A DNA stretch of 64,000 nucleotides from assembly GCA_910591455.2 (NCBI GenBank), contig OU342816.1, positions 1,152,376-1,216,375 of the forward strand. Reading direction: 5' to 3'. The DNA is from Pholis gunnellus (lineage: Eukaryota; Chordata; Actinopteri; Perciformes; Pholidae). The first letter of the stretch is position 1, and each line of letters begins with the position of its first letter. Below the pieces are notes generated by a model. It was not told the DNA's origin. It made no database searches and saw only the letters and a list, made by a program, of their open reading frames with translations. Both the position numbers and the translations under genes were made by a program. Below are positions 1-10,559 of this stretch, one piece after another.

Positions 1-321
1 AAAAACATCAAGGTATCAAACACACATTACTACTTTGCAGTTAAATATTTAACATTTATTCCAACATGAAAAAAGCAGCAAATAACACTTTGACCAACAC
101 GTCAGGACGTCTTATTGTAGTCACGCTCACAGGCAACTCAGTGTAATATATATACACAGTATAATATATATCATATAATAATATTCAGGATAATATAAAA
201 CACACACACACACATATAGATACAAGCTATGATGAGTTTTCACTGTTAATTTACCATCTCTATTAAATGTTGATGCTTCCATGACCAAGTTGATGAAACT
301 ATGTAGAAGTTTCCTCATCCC

Positions 322-606
322 TCACTCCCTACCCTGGTGTTCTCATGTTTCCTTACCTCCTCCTCCCTCACTCCCTACCCTGGTGTTCTCATGTTTCCTT
401 ACCTCCTCCTCCCTCACTCCCTACCCTGGTGTTCTCATGTCTCCTTACCTCCTCATCCCTCACTCCCTACCCCGTGTTCTCATGTCTCCTTACCTCCTCC
501 TCCCTCACTCCCTACCCTGGTGTTCTCATGTTTCCTTACCTCCTCACCCCACACTCCCTACCCTGGTGTTCTCATGTCTCCTTACCTCCTCCTCCCTCAC
601 TCCCTA
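322..606. repeat. 46-bp minisatellite, about 6 copies
   Basis: Tandem copies of a pyrimidine-rich unit (ctccctaccctggtgttctc, then atgtttccttacctcctcct and ccctca). Copies differ by a few substitutions (tttcc/tctcc, ctcctc/ctcatc/ctcacc) and one lacks part of ccctggtg. All three plus-strand frames stay open across it, as expected of a stop-free repeat, so the open frames here are not evidence of a gene. Confidence 0.95.
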
Positions 607-1989
607 ACTGCTGGATGTGTCCTCGTTGATAAATAAGATAAATAAGTTGTTAGCATGACATCATCCAGCTAGCCAAACCTGTGTGGTGCAGCTAGTAGAG
701 AAGCTTCATGTTCTGCTTCTCTTTCCCGCTAGTCTGCTGTCTGATTGTGAGGTCAGGCTGATCTGGGATCAGATCTTTAACTGAAGTTTCTCCTCAAACT
801 TCTCAAACGGGTCTTGGAAGAGTGGTGCTCGCGCTCACGCTCGCCTGTAGAGACTTCTCCTGACGAGAACGCGCAGGCTGAATCTATTTGAGGACGCTGA
901 TTGGCTAAATTGTACGTCACTCATTTCTATTGTTAATCAGCAATTGGCTAAACTGCTCCATAGACCCGCCTCGGCCTCACGAGCTGCGCGTTCTGAAACG
1001 TGCACACAAGCGGAGATGATGAGCAGACAGGCTGCATACAGAATGCCCTTCAAAATAAGAGCACAGGATTCTTTTTTTGGGGGGGCTTAAGGCCGTGGCC
1101 CTCTATTGACCAGCCGCCACTGGTTTACACGTCTCCTTCTGTTTCAGCCAATCACAGAAGAGGAGATTAAAGGATCATATTCTTTTGTGACAATACGACT
1201 AAACAAGACATTTATCATTATTTTTATTTAAATTGTTATTAACAAGGGCTTCCCTCAGAAGGCAGAGCATCGTGAGGGGAGGGGCTAAAAACAGAGAAAT
1301 GTCCAAAGTTAAGAAGACACAATAACAACATATTATATTGATTATTATCAGGCAGCAAAGAAAAGGCTTTAAAATGGTTCAGCCAATCAGAGGCAGCGAG
1401 TCATGATGCTCTCTCAGTACTCAGTGATGAACACATTGTGTTTCCTGTGAGTGCTTCACAATAAAAGCCCCCATTGTGATTGTCTTGTTGAGGTGTTTTA
1501 ATGTGAAGCAGCAGTAAATGCTGAGTCAGCATTAGCAGTAACTCAATGCTGCTCTGATCCGTCTGTAGGAGAGTGAACAGGAACCAGTGAGGCTGATATC
1601 AGACTACAAACAGCCTCACTGATCACATGCTGCATCGTTTCCTGTCTATTAGTCATGAGTCTGAATCTATGGAGGACTCCACCACCAACAGCATAACACA
1701 CTGCACACAGAGATCATTACTGAGTACACATTGACTGCATGAATATTCATTTACTACAAACATAATCAAGAACTTATGATTTGATTGACATGTTGGATTT
1801 TAACTTGAATGTGTTCGTTGAGGAAACATCACGTTTTATAAACTAAGAGGAAACTTTTGAGGAGTTTTTATTTTAACATGGAGGCTGGTACAGTTCATGC
1901 AGTCAATAATTAATCACTTTATTATTATTATTCACCAAGAATTATTCATTTATTATGAAACTTTTTTATTTGATGCAACAATACGGCCT
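607..1989. other. Non-coding stretch, no gene recognised
   Basis: AT-rich unique-looking DNA without a convincing open frame. At 1886-1912 it contains cagttcatgcagtcaataat, which recurs at 27529 in the window, so at least part of it is dispersed repeat. No tRNA, splice-site pair or coding exon could be supported. Confidence 0.5.
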
Positions 1990-2035
1990 CACTCGCATAC
2001 TGCGTATGTATATGTGTGTGTGTGTGCGTATGTGT

Positions 2036-2093
<58 letters not shown>

Positions 2094-2615
2094 CTGTGTG
2101 TGTGTATGAGCGTACGTACGTGTGTATGTAAGTGTGTGTGTGCGTATGTGTGTGTGCGTATGTGTGTGTGCGTATGTGTGTATGTGCGTATGTGTGTGTG
2201 CGTATGTGTGTGCGTATGTGTTTGTGTGTTTGCGAATATACGTATTTGCATATGTGCGTGTGTGTATGTGTATGCGTATGTGTGTATGTGTGTGTGTTTG
2301 CGAATATGCGTGTGTGCGTATTTATATATGTGTGTATGTGTGTATGTGTGTGTGTATGTGTGTATGTGTGTATGTGTGTATGTGCATGTGTATGTGTGTA
2401 TGTGTGTATGTTTGCGAATATGCGTGTGTGCGTATTTGCATATGTGTGTATGTGTGTATGTGTGTGTGTGAATGTGTGTGTGTGTGTGTGTGTGTCCGTG
2501 TGTGTGCATATGTGTGTTGTCGTATCTGTGTGTGTGTAGGTGTGTATGTGCTTATGTGTGTATGTGCGTATGTCTGTATGTGTATGTGTGTGTATGTATG
2601 TGTGTGTGTGTTCTC
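1990..2615. repeat. Degenerate GT/GTAT/GCGT microsatellite, about 620 bp
   Basis: Long array of TG dinucleotides mixed with TATG, TGCGTATG and TTTGCGAATA variants. The purest (TG)n part is about 2040-2088. Longer sub-blocks such as tttgcgaatatgcgtgtgtg recur, showing duplication of whole segments. Translations on both strands (Cys/Val or His/Thr) are repeat artefacts. Such alternating purine-pyrimidine tracts can adopt Z-DNA. Confidence 0.95.
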
Positions 2616-2677
2616 TGATTTAAAGATACAACAGTAATATTGTAATAAAACACATCTTCTCTTAATCAGAGTCCTAC

Positions 2678-2720
2678 CTGAGCTCCACAACAACAGCATC
2701 AGCATCAACAGGTGATCCAT
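2678..2720 (-). CDS. Possible signal-peptide exon (minus strand)
   Basis: On the minus strand an ATG at 2720 opens MDHLLMLMLLLWSS, a short Met/Leu-rich hydrophobic leader, followed by CAG|GTAGGA, a good donor after one base of the next codon (phase 1). A short leader exon ending in phase 1 is typical of secreted or membrane immunoglobulin-superfamily genes. No matching V-set exon could be recognised in the 2.7 kb downstream, which is largely repeat, so this may be an orphan exon or chance. The 12-bp repeat lies immediately upstream. Function unknown. Confidence 0.3.
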
Positions 2721-2739
2721 GACGTCCAGGTAGACCGTC

Positions 2740-2835
2740 TCTCTGTCCGTCTCTCTGCTCGTCTCTCTGTCCGTCTCTCTGTCCGTCTCTCTGTCCGTCT
2801 CTCTGTCCGTCTCTCTAACCGTCTCTCTGTCCGTC
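2740..2835. repeat. 12-bp minisatellite (ctctctgtccgt)n
   Basis: About eight tandem copies of ctctctgtccgt with single variants (gctcgt, aaccgt). The plus-strand translation SVRL repeats because 12 is a multiple of 3. Confidence 0.92.
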
Positions 2836-3593
2836 TGAGTGTGTGTGTGCTGTCCTCAGTGTATATCTGCGTACAGGAAGAGGTGGAGCTTTACTGATGG
2901 CTTATCTGTCTTTAGTTTTACAGAGAAGAGTCTCTGTCACATGATCAGCTTCTTCTGTCCACCATGTTTCCAGTGTGACCAGTGGATCAGACACTTCTTC
3001 ACTCTGGTGTCTTGTTCTCACTTTGGTCTGACACCAATCTGTTTAGTTATTGTCCTGTACAGCATGTGGGCTCATGGAAGTATAGAACCATAGAACTATA
3101 GATCTATAGAGCTAGATAAATAGAAATATAGGAGTTTCATTCTCTTTATAGTTTTAAATCTTCTGTGTTTGTTTGAGTCTTATTATAGTAGTTTCTTAAT
3201 TTCTTGTAGTTGTTTCACATGTTTGTGGTTTTCTTTAACTTTCATGGTTGTTTGAGTCTCTCTGTAGTTGCATTATGTCTCTCTGTAGTCATTTTGTTAT
3301 CATGAGTCCTTCATGAAGCTACAGGATGTGTTCAGCTCTGAACCCATTGGTCCATCTGACCTTCAATCAACAGATCAATATCTCTGTGAGCACATCCAGC
3401 ACCTTCCTGTGTGTTGCTCTGGTGATCTTACATCATGTGTCGTCAGTTTGTTTCTCCTTCACTGAATATTTTCTAGTGATTTATTACTTCTGATGATTCA
3501 GTGAACTCCTGATTCAAACTGACTCTGTTGTTGCTCTTTATCAAGTTTCTCCTGAGAGAGATGGAAGTACTCGAATCTTTTACTTCAGTACAA

Positions 3594-3680
3594 GTACGGC
3601 AGTGTGGAAATACTCTGTTACAGTCAAGGTACTAATACGACGGTGTGGAAATACTCTGTTACAGTGAAAGTACTAATACT
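3594..3680. repeat. 41-bp repeat array A, about 2 copies
   Basis: Two copies of a unit containing gtgtggaaatactctgttac and agtcaaggtactaatacgac. The same unit forms the larger array at 4028-4316. Confidence 0.85.
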
Positions 3681-3925
3681 GTGAGTACTACCAGCAGTGT
3701 TTGCAGAGGTTCTGTCTCTCCAACAGCCTGATGACGACTCTCTCCAGAATAGAGGAGTCAACATTGTCTCTTAAAGCAACAGTAGAACTCAGGCCTAAGT
3801 TATTCATAGAGTGTGTGGGGGGGCTTCATGAGTGTAAAACTGATTCTATCTGATTTCACAAGAAGCTGCTGACTGATTGCAGATTAAAGGAGTGTTTCCA
3901 TGACGGGCTGAGCTGTTCCTATCAG

Positions 3926-3980
3926 ATGAATGCTGTCGGTGTCTTCTTCTTATTTCTGACAGATGTGTTAACATCAGCAG
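3926..3980 (+). CDS. Possible signal-peptide exon (plus strand)
   Basis: ATG at 3926 opens MNAVGVFFLFLTDVLTSA, a hydrophobic leader with a plausible cleavage region, followed by GCAG|GTACAG, a donor leaving one base of the next codon (phase 1). This matches the usual leader-exon layout of immunoglobulin-superfamily receptors in fish. It lies between the two 41-bp repeat arrays and 1.2 kb from a similar leader on the opposite strand. No Ig-like second exon was recognised downstream, so it may be a gene fragment. Identity is inference from shape only. Confidence 0.35.
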
Positions 3981-4027
3981 GTACAGCTACTGACTACTAC
4001 TACTAGAACTACTGCAGTCTGTGTGGA

Positions 4028-4316
4028 ACTGTGACTGTGACAGTGTAGAAGTACTCTGTTACAGTTAAAGTACTAATACGACAGTGTGGAAGTACTCTGT
4101 TACAGTTAAAGTACTAATACGACAGTGTAGAAGTACTCTGTTACAGCTAAAGTACTAATACAACAGTATACAAATACTCTGTTACAGTTAAAGTACTAAT
4201 ACAACAGTATGGAAGTACTCTGTTACAGTTAAAGTACTAATACGACATTGTGGAAGTACTCTGTTACAGTTGAAGTACTAATACGACAGTGTGGAAGTAC
4301 TCTGTTACAGTTGAAG
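4028..4316. repeat. 41-bp repeat array B, about 7 copies
   Basis: Unit is gtactaatacgacagtgtgg followed by aagtactctgttacagttaaa, with substitutions (gtgtag, gtatac, cattgtgg). It is the same unit as array A, 0.35 kb upstream. Confidence 0.92.
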
Positions 4317-4571
4317 TATTATTATTTTATTGTATTATAATGATTGAAGCATTAAAGAGGACCTATGATCTGTTCTGCTTCCTCCCTGTCCTTTAGTGTG
4401 TATTATATATATTTATATATATGTATTTGTACATCAAAAGGTTGTAAAGTGAATATTAAGTAGGTGTGAAGTGTGTTTTGGGTTTTAAAATAATAGTTTG
4501 TAAAACGCTCCACGTGATGAAATAAAGGTCCAGTTGTGAAATAAATAAATCTTGTTTACCTTTAAAAGAAA

Positions 4572-4655
4572 AACAGGAAAAACAGGAAGCGGTTTTTCAA
4601 ATCTGCATATTGAGATATATTGATTATATAAAGACTTTTCGTTTTATTTGCACAA
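4572..4655. repeat. Outer part of left inverted-duplication arm
   Basis: The reverse complement of this stretch (tatgcagatttgaaaaaccg region) aligns closely with 9995-10080. Together with 4861-5191 it forms the left arm of a broken inverted duplication. The sequence between the two blocks no longer aligns with the right arm. Confidence 0.75.
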
Positions 4656-4860
4656 TAAAAAATAAAAGCTGAACACTCTCGAGTGTAGCAGCGATTATAA
4701 CCGCTCAACTATCTACAATCTAATTAACTGGAGAAAAAACTTTATTATACTTCAATAAAATGAATGAGAAACACAAAGTACAACGTGGTTACTCTGTTTA
4801 GGATGTGGACAGAGAACGGGTGGATCAGGTGACTCTAATCACACTCACTGTCTCTCACAT

Positions 4861-5191
4861 CATGGACACACATGGTGCGTTCAGGGACCCCGGGGAAACC
4901 CGTCATCCAGCCGTTTAAACAGAGCGAAACATGCAAGAGTCCTCTTCAGGGTCACACAGTAAACTCTTCTCTTATCAACATGGACCACACTACGTCCTCA
5001 TTGAAACAATGATGATTTAATTCAGTAAATAACTGATTAAAGAATAAAAACAAGGGTTTAAATGTGAACATGAACTCAGAGAGGACATTGATGATCCACA
5101 TCCACCACAGTCCAACAACCAAGATGCATCACAGTAAAGAGAGACATGGGGAAAAGTCCCAAAATAACTCCTAACGTCCTTTCCTAACCAC
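4861..5191. repeat. Left arm of large inverted duplication
   Basis: Reverse-complementary to 9583-9906 over about 325 bp with few differences by eye. The arms are 4.4 kb apart and enclose the tRNA-Asp and tRNA-Val(CAC) genes. The inner tail, ccctgaacgcaccatgt when read on the minus strand, matches the 5' flank of tRNA-Val(CAC), so the arm probably derives from a copy of a tRNA-gene flank. Confidence 0.88.
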
Positions 5192-5595
5192 ATTTTTAAA
5201 ATATCTTGAAAGCATCACTCTGACTGTCTTTACTTTAGGGGTAGTAATACATAGAATATTAAATATTCAAACATTTATATCTGCTCAGCTGTACGCATAC
5301 ACATCTGTACAATAAAACTATTGTTGTGCCTTAATATCAGTAAAACTGAAGCATAATATTTGGAGATTAGTATCTTATTTGCATAATTACTTCAAGATAA
5401 ATGATTCCATCTTGATTCTTTGATGTGAAGCACTTTGTGTTTATGCGTTAATGCAATTACTAATAAACTATCATTGTTTTTGTATTATGGACACATTCTG
5501 TAGTTCATCATTTGAACTAAATACTGGAGGTTTAGTTTGGGTAATGTGGGAATCGAACCACCTCATGTTGGAAGGGCTTCTGGTCATGAAGATGT

Positions 5596-5672
5596 CTTCT
5601 ACATTACATTACATTACATTACAGTCATTTAGCTGACGCTTTTATCCAAAGCGACTTACATTTCAGATGCTA
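5596..5672. repeat. Dispersed teleost repeat motif
   Basis: (acatt)n followed by tttagctgacgcttttatcc and aaagcgacttacatttc. This string is one I recall as widely dispersed in teleost genomes. I do not assign it to a named family. Only the end of an element is recognisable. Confidence 0.6.
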
Positions 5673-5829
5673 CCATACCTTTGGCACAGCTACGGGAGCA
5701 ATTCTACAGGTATACGCTGTAGAAGACAGCTACTTACTACGTAAATATTGTTATCAATTATAATACATGTAGCGTATTTAAGAAAAATTATTAAATTATC
5801 AAATAGCTCTAACTTTGTGATTGTGTTTA

Positions 5830-6245
5830 GGCCAGCAGAGAAGGCTTTGCAGGCCCTGACGGCCCACCACTGGTGCAGGGACAGCGGAGCACTTTCTCCA
5901 ACAGACTGATCCAGGAAAACATTCCTGTATCTGCAATAAGTACAACAAATCACCTCTGGCCAGATCATCCTCCAATTGACTACAACACTGCTACGGTTGT
6001 TGTTTGCTGTTGGTGATCCTTGCACTACTGTTTTTTAACTAGTTATTTAATTTAATTCAATACCATTCTATTTTATTGTATATACTGTGCATTTTTTCTT
6101 TTTTTTTTTCTTACATTTTCTTTAAATTTATTATATTCTGCACTGTTATCTTATTGTATATATTGAGCATCTTTCATATTTTAGGTTTACTCTGTAACTT
6201 CGTTTGCTGCTGCTACAAACAAATTTCCCCCTGGGGATGAATAGA
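5830..6245 (+). mobile_element. Truncated LINE 3' end (L2/CR1-like)
   Basis: The stretch ends caaatttccccctggggatg followed by aatagag and a TATC microsatellite, the tail style of fish L2/CR1-clade LINEs. Upstream lie an AT- and T-rich 3'UTR-like region and, at 5850-5990, a degenerate stretch resembling the end of a LINE ORF2. No intact reverse transcriptase frame is present. A SINE sharing a LINE tail is the alternative. Confidence 0.55.
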
Positions 6246-6251
6246 GTATAC

Positions 6252-6494
<243 letters not shown>

Positions 6495-7029
6495 GTTCAT
6501 GGTAATGAGCATAGTTAGTTTGATGTGTACTGATCCAGCACGTGTATTAAACAACCTAACGTGTGTAGCAGTAAAAAATGTCAATCTTTGTTCTGTCTTT
6601 GTTTAATTGGCTTGTCCTGAAACCTACAACCAATCCAGTCACACTCTTGGGTAGAAGGGGCGGGGCTTAGTGGTCTGCGGTCAGGTACCAGGTGTTCATC
6701 ACCGTTAAGTGAACAGTGAATATCTAAGAGAGCAATAAAGTTCATAACGTTAGTGGCTGACGACCAGTCATCCTGTGGTTTGGACCGTTGTGCTCTACAA
6801 GAGGTAAATACGAGTTTGTGTGTTGTTCTCTACTCTTTGACTAAATGTTTGTGAAACAAGTTGTGTTGCTAATCGCGAGTAGCCATTAGCATTAGCATTA
6901 GCTTTGCCTCCATGCTGTTAGCTGTGCATTTGAAAGCAGTTGTTAAGACAAGCTACTGCTAGAAAACGTGCTCGTGCCTTTTTGTTTATTGCTTGTGTGA
7001 ACAAGTGAAGCGGCCATTACAGTTGTAGG

Positions 7030-7315
7030 CTATGGAGGACGAAAAATGTCTTAAGTATAAATTAATAAATAAATGTATAAATACAGAAATGAATAAATAA
7101 ATAAATACAGAAATATTGAAATGCTGAAATAAATGCTGAAATTCATAAATAAATACTGAATAAATGTAGGTGAACAGAAATTAGGAAATGTATATGTATT
7201 TCTTTATGTCCTGTTTGATTATCAACTTTTATTTATTTATCGATACATTCATTTATTTATTTCCATATTTATTTCAGCTTTTATTTATACTTAAGTCATA
7301 TTCTGTCCTCCATAG
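7030..7315. mobile_element. 286-bp foldback MITE
   Basis: The left end ctatggaggacgaaaaatgt and the right end, whose reverse complement is ctatggaggacagaatatga, form terminal inverted repeats. The interior is AT-rich with (aaat)n stretches, and the right half is broadly complementary to the left. There is no open frame, so it is non-autonomous. A target-site duplication was not clear by eye, so the superfamily is not assigned. It sits about 100 bp upstream of tRNA-Asp. Confidence 0.75.
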
Positions 7316-7418
7316 TAGTCCTCTACGCTCCGAAGCCACCACTCCGGTTAATTCTGTCTGGCAGTCACCGATTTCACCGAATTAATTTACTTCCGGGTCA
7401 CGTGTTGAGTCAGGCCCT

Positions 7419-7490
7419 TCCTCGTTAGTATAGTGGACAGTATCTCCGCCTGTCACGCGGAAGACCGGGGTTCGATTCCCCGACGGGGAG
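7419..7490 (+). tRNA. tRNA-Asp (anticodon GTC)
   Basis: A 72-nt cloverleaf. Acceptor TCCTCGT pairs with ACGGGGA (one T-G wobble), with G as discriminator base. The anticodon loop is CTGTCAC, giving GTC. The T stem is CGGGG/CCCCG around TTCGATT, forming an intact B box, and no CCA is encoded. It differs from the human Asp consensus I recall at the D loop (GGACAG for GGTGAG) and has a compensated T-A pair at the top of the anticodon stem (TCCGC/GCGGA). A TTTT Pol III terminator follows at 7499-7502. It should be functional. Confidence 0.97.
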
Positions 7491-7498
7491 TACATTTA

Positions 7499-7502
7499 TT
7501 TT
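7499..7502 (+). terminator. Pol III terminator of tRNA-Asp
   Basis: First TTTT run, 9 nt after the tRNA 3' end, with a second TTTT at 7504-7507. Confidence 0.75.
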
Positions 7503-7628
7503 ATTTTCTGTAGTGTTTTTACTATTTTATTTATATATTTCCATGTTTTTGAAGAGAGTAAATTAAATAATCATGAGTCTGCTAAGCCCGTGGTGAAGAC
7601 TGACAGGAGATTAAATCTGGAGCTACAG

Positions 7629-7667
7629 ACCTGTATGATCTCAGAGGGTTGATTCACCAACGGGGAG
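7629..7667 (+). pseudogene. tRNA-Asp 3'-half relic
   Basis: agggttgattcaccaacggg followed by gagtcattatta parallels the T arm, 3' acceptor and immediate 3' flank of the tRNA-Asp gene 170 bp upstream (ggttcgattccccgacgggg, then agtacattta). A CCTGT at the anticodon-loop position is also kept, but the rest of the anticodon stem and the 5' half are unrecognisable. It looks like an old tandem duplicate that decayed. Chance similarity is possible but less likely because the 3' flank matches too. Confidence 0.5.
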
Positions 7668-7745
7668 TCATTATTATATCACTAGTTTGACATTACATAT
7701 ACATATTTACTTCAGGTCTGGTTTGTATTCTGTGAGCTGCTGTCT

Positions 7746-7925
7746 GACACTGACGTAAAAACGAGGTCTTGTTTAAGTGAGAAACAGCACCTTTTTGTGG
7801 CCAATAAATAGTATTACACCCGTAGTGCTGAGAACTACCATAGAGAATGAATGGAGAACGTTTAGAGTTCAGCTCTGCTGCTTCCGCTGAAGAGGTGAAC
7901 ATCTACGGTCGGAAACCGTGAAACG
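7746..7925. repeat. Duplicated tRNA-flank block, copy 1
   Basis: Direct repeat of 10144-10295. Shared stretches include gacgtaaaaacgaggtct, tagtgctgagaactaccata and gagaatgaatggagaacgtt. Copy 1 lies upstream of tRNA-Val(CAC) and copy 2 upstream of tRNA-Val(AAC), so the two Val genes sit in duplicated units. Confidence 0.88.
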
Positions 7926-8076
7926 TACGTGACCATTAAAAGTATAAGTAATGATGATTTTTATTTAAATTCTACAAATAATATGATGATGATGATGATA
8001 ATATTGGTGTGGTCTGGTCACAATGAATGGAGCTGTGCAGCATTCAAATGTAGATTAGTCATTTAAATGACTGAAG

Positions 8077-8079
<3 letters not shown>

Positions 8080-8111
<32 letters not shown>
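8080..8111. repeat. (AT)n microsatellite
   Basis: About 15 AT dinucleotides between the Asp and Val tRNA genes. Confidence 0.95.
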
Positions 8112-8116
<5 letters not shown>

Positions 8117-8695
8117 GTAATTACATTACACACACAAACTGTTTGTTTTTGTGTCATAGCACAAGATTTACAGCCGGTTGCCTTTTAATGAACGTGTTCA
8201 GTGTTTCTATGTTTAAACTATTTGTTTATCATATTAATAGTTCAGAGACCAGATGATTGTTAAAAATAAATGAAACGCATCCTGATGCATTATTGTTTTA
8301 TTCCTGTTTCATTAAAATTAAATTGAACTGTGACTCTGTGTACTTTAATTTACAATTACAAGTTATTTACTGTGTTTTTGTATTTATTAGGACTACTAAC
8401 AAAAATACAGACGTGTAATCCCATTTAAGTCAGTAAATATTAGATAAATAGATCAAAATGTTTCCGTATTGCACCTTTTTATAATAACACAAATTAAACA
8501 TGTTGGCTGTAAAATATAGATAGTGTTTTTATCAAAGTAAAAATGACCGAAATACGACTCTAGCTAAATTACCGACCCTGAATGACCCTGAATGCATCCG
8601 TTAGGGGGCGTTAACCTTTACATGAGTGTTTGAAGCCTCCTTTGTGGGCCAATACAGGTTATCCCCATTTTCCCTGAACGCACCATGTTCCACAA

Positions 8696-8768
8696 GTTTC
8701 CGTAGTGTAGTGGTTATCACGTTCGCCTCACACGCGAAAGGTCCCCGGTTCGAGACCGGGCGGAAACA
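8696..8768 (+). tRNA. tRNA-Val (anticodon CAC)
   Basis: A 73-nt cloverleaf. Acceptor GTTTCCG pairs with CGGAAAC, with discriminator A. The anticodon stem TTCGC/GCGAA encloses CTCACAC, giving anticodon CAC. The T stem CCCGG/CCGGG encloses TTCGAGA, where the vertebrate consensus I recall has TTCGAAA. It is identical to the tRNA-Val gene at 10485 except for one base, the first anticodon position. A T6 terminator follows at 8770-8775. The 5' flank ccctgaacgcaccatgtt is shared with the inverted-duplication arms. Confidence 0.97.
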
Positions 8769-8769
8769 G

Positions 8770-8775
8770 TTTTTT
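8770..8775 (+). terminator. Pol III terminator of tRNA-Val(CAC)
   Basis: TTTTTT starting 2 nt after the tRNA 3' end. Confidence 0.85.
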
Positions 8776-9582
8776 CATCATAAATTTAAATAAATATGAC
8801 TTCACTGTGATGACGATCTGTTAAATATAATATGTTAATTTCTTGTCGTGTAGTTGCGTCGATCACGACTCCTACAGAACCTCGGTTTGACCCACAACAA
8901 CAGATAAAGTCATAATTACCTTAAGAGATGATAACGGGTCCATCAATTTAACAGTAGAGTGACAACTGGTGAGTAAATAAGTGCGATACCTTCATAACTT
9001 TGTTCAGTTGGATGGAGATCGTTGCATTGGATCTGTTTCCAGTACGTTTACATCAACATGCTGGAGAGAATCAGAGCTTTAGGACACGATCAAGGTCAAT
9101 TATGTTATAATGACAAACGTGAACAATTCAATGTTTAGACTCGTTCTCTGCAGTAAACTCACAAATGCAGCAGATTAGATTTATTAGAATAAAATAATAT
9201 GAATAATGTTTTTACAGAATTCCAACGCAGGACAACATTATTAATACTCGAGGTGACCGTGAGATACAAACACTTCAACAAAATATCATTCTACAAAATA
9301 TCTGAACAAGCCTTTAAATGCAAAAGATACAAATTCAGAAGAATAACTAATAAGAAACTACTTGGTGAGTGTTTGTACACATCTTCCATGTTCGTGAGAC
9401 TCTGAGTATCAATCCTCCATTTTCACTGTTCAGTGTTTAGCTGATTCATTGTGAACTAATAACCTCTTTGTTCGTCTGATTTTGTCTCTTTTACATTAAA
9501 TGGATGAAATATTTGGTGGAGGCTGAAGCTCCAGAGACAGCGACCCGCAACCCGTGACGTTTACCTCAGAGGTCAAGGAAAA

Positions 9583-9906
9583 GTGGTTAGGAAAGGACGT
9601 TAGGAGTCATTTTGGGACTTTTCCCCATGTCTCTCTTTACTGTGATGCATCTTGGTTGTTGGACTGTGGTGGATGTGGATCATCAATGTCCTCTGAGTTC
9701 ATGTTCACATTTAAACCCTTGTTTTTATTCTTTAATCAGTTATTTACTGAATTAAATCATCATTGTTTCAATAAGGACGTAGTGTGGCCCATGTTGATAA
9801 GAGAAGAGTTTACTGTGTGACCCTGAAGAGGACTGAATTTTCGCTCTGTTTAAAAGGCTGGATGACGGGTTTCCCCGGGGTCCCTGAACGCACCATGTGT
9901 TTCCAT
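9583..9906. repeat. Right arm of large inverted duplication
   Basis: Near-identical reverse complement of 4861-5191. It ends in tccctgaacgcaccatgtgt followed by ttccataaa, which resembles the Val tRNA 5' flank plus the first bases of a Val tRNA (GTTTCCGTA). The arm may therefore mark the site of a lost tRNA-Val copy. Confidence 0.88.
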
Positions 9907-9994
9907 AAACGCAACATTTTAACATCAAGTGGAAGCTTCAAATAAAACCAGTGAGTTTTTGTGCCTCTTTCTGCATATTATTTATCTTTGTATT

Positions 9995-10080
9995 AAATTG
10001 TGCAGATAAAACTAAAAGTGGTTAAATTATCAATATATCTCGATATGCAGATTTGTAAAACCGCTCCCTGTTTTTATTTT
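9995..10080. repeat. Outer part of right inverted-duplication arm
   Basis: Contains atcaatatatctcgatatgc and agatttgtaaaaccgctccc, matching the reverse complement of 4572-4655. Confidence 0.75.
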
Positions 10081-10143
10081 TGTTTCATTTTCTCTCTTTT
10101 TTTTTAATGTATTTTCATGTTATTGAAGAGAGTAAAACAAAGA

Positions 10144-10295
10144 CGTAAAAACGAGGTCTCTTTTAGTGAGAAACAGCGCCGCCAACATCCTGTATGTGGC
10201 CTAAAATAGTATTACATCCATAGTGCTGAGAACTACCATAGAGAATGAATGGAGAACGTTAAGAGAGTTAAGCTCTGCTGCTGAAACCGTGAGAC
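10144..10295. repeat. Duplicated tRNA-flank block, copy 2
   Basis: Direct repeat of 7746-7925, lying 190 bp upstream of tRNA-Val(AAC). Confidence 0.88.
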
Positions 10296-10484
10296 GGGTC
10301 TTAAGAAGAGGATTAATTACATCTACTTTGAAGGACTGCGGTACATGGTTATAATCTTATCATTGAAGATGTTCATGAAGTCATTACTACTGAGATCTAA
10401 AGGAACACACGGCTCAACAGAGCTGTGACTGGCTGTCCTCCGTTCACGATATCGCTTGTGTTCCTGAACGCAACTCTCCACCGA

Positions 10485-10557
10485 GTTTCCGTAGTGTAGT
10501 GGTTATCACGTTCGCCTAACACGCGAAAGGTCCCCGGTTCGAGACCGGGCGGAAACA
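10485..10557 (+). tRNA. tRNA-Val (anticodon AAC)
   Basis: A 73-nt cloverleaf identical to the gene at 8696 except that the anticodon loop is CTAACAC, giving AAC (read as IAC after A34-to-inosine editing, as is known for eukaryotic tRNA-Val). Stems, A box and B box are intact. A TTTT terminator lies at 10560-10563. The 5' flank ttcctgaacgcaac is related to that of the CAC gene, supporting a local duplication followed by one substitution in the anticodon. Confidence 0.97.
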
Positions 10558-10559
10558 GA

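Noticed and set aside
1946..2637. Long Cys/Val and His/Thr open frames on both strands
   Set aside because: Translation of the GT/GTAT microsatellite. There is no non-repeat coding sequence or splice context.
5536..5560. Minus-strand ggttcgattccc, a tRNA T-loop-like string
   Set aside because: No cloverleaf can be formed with the neighbouring bases; isolated motif.
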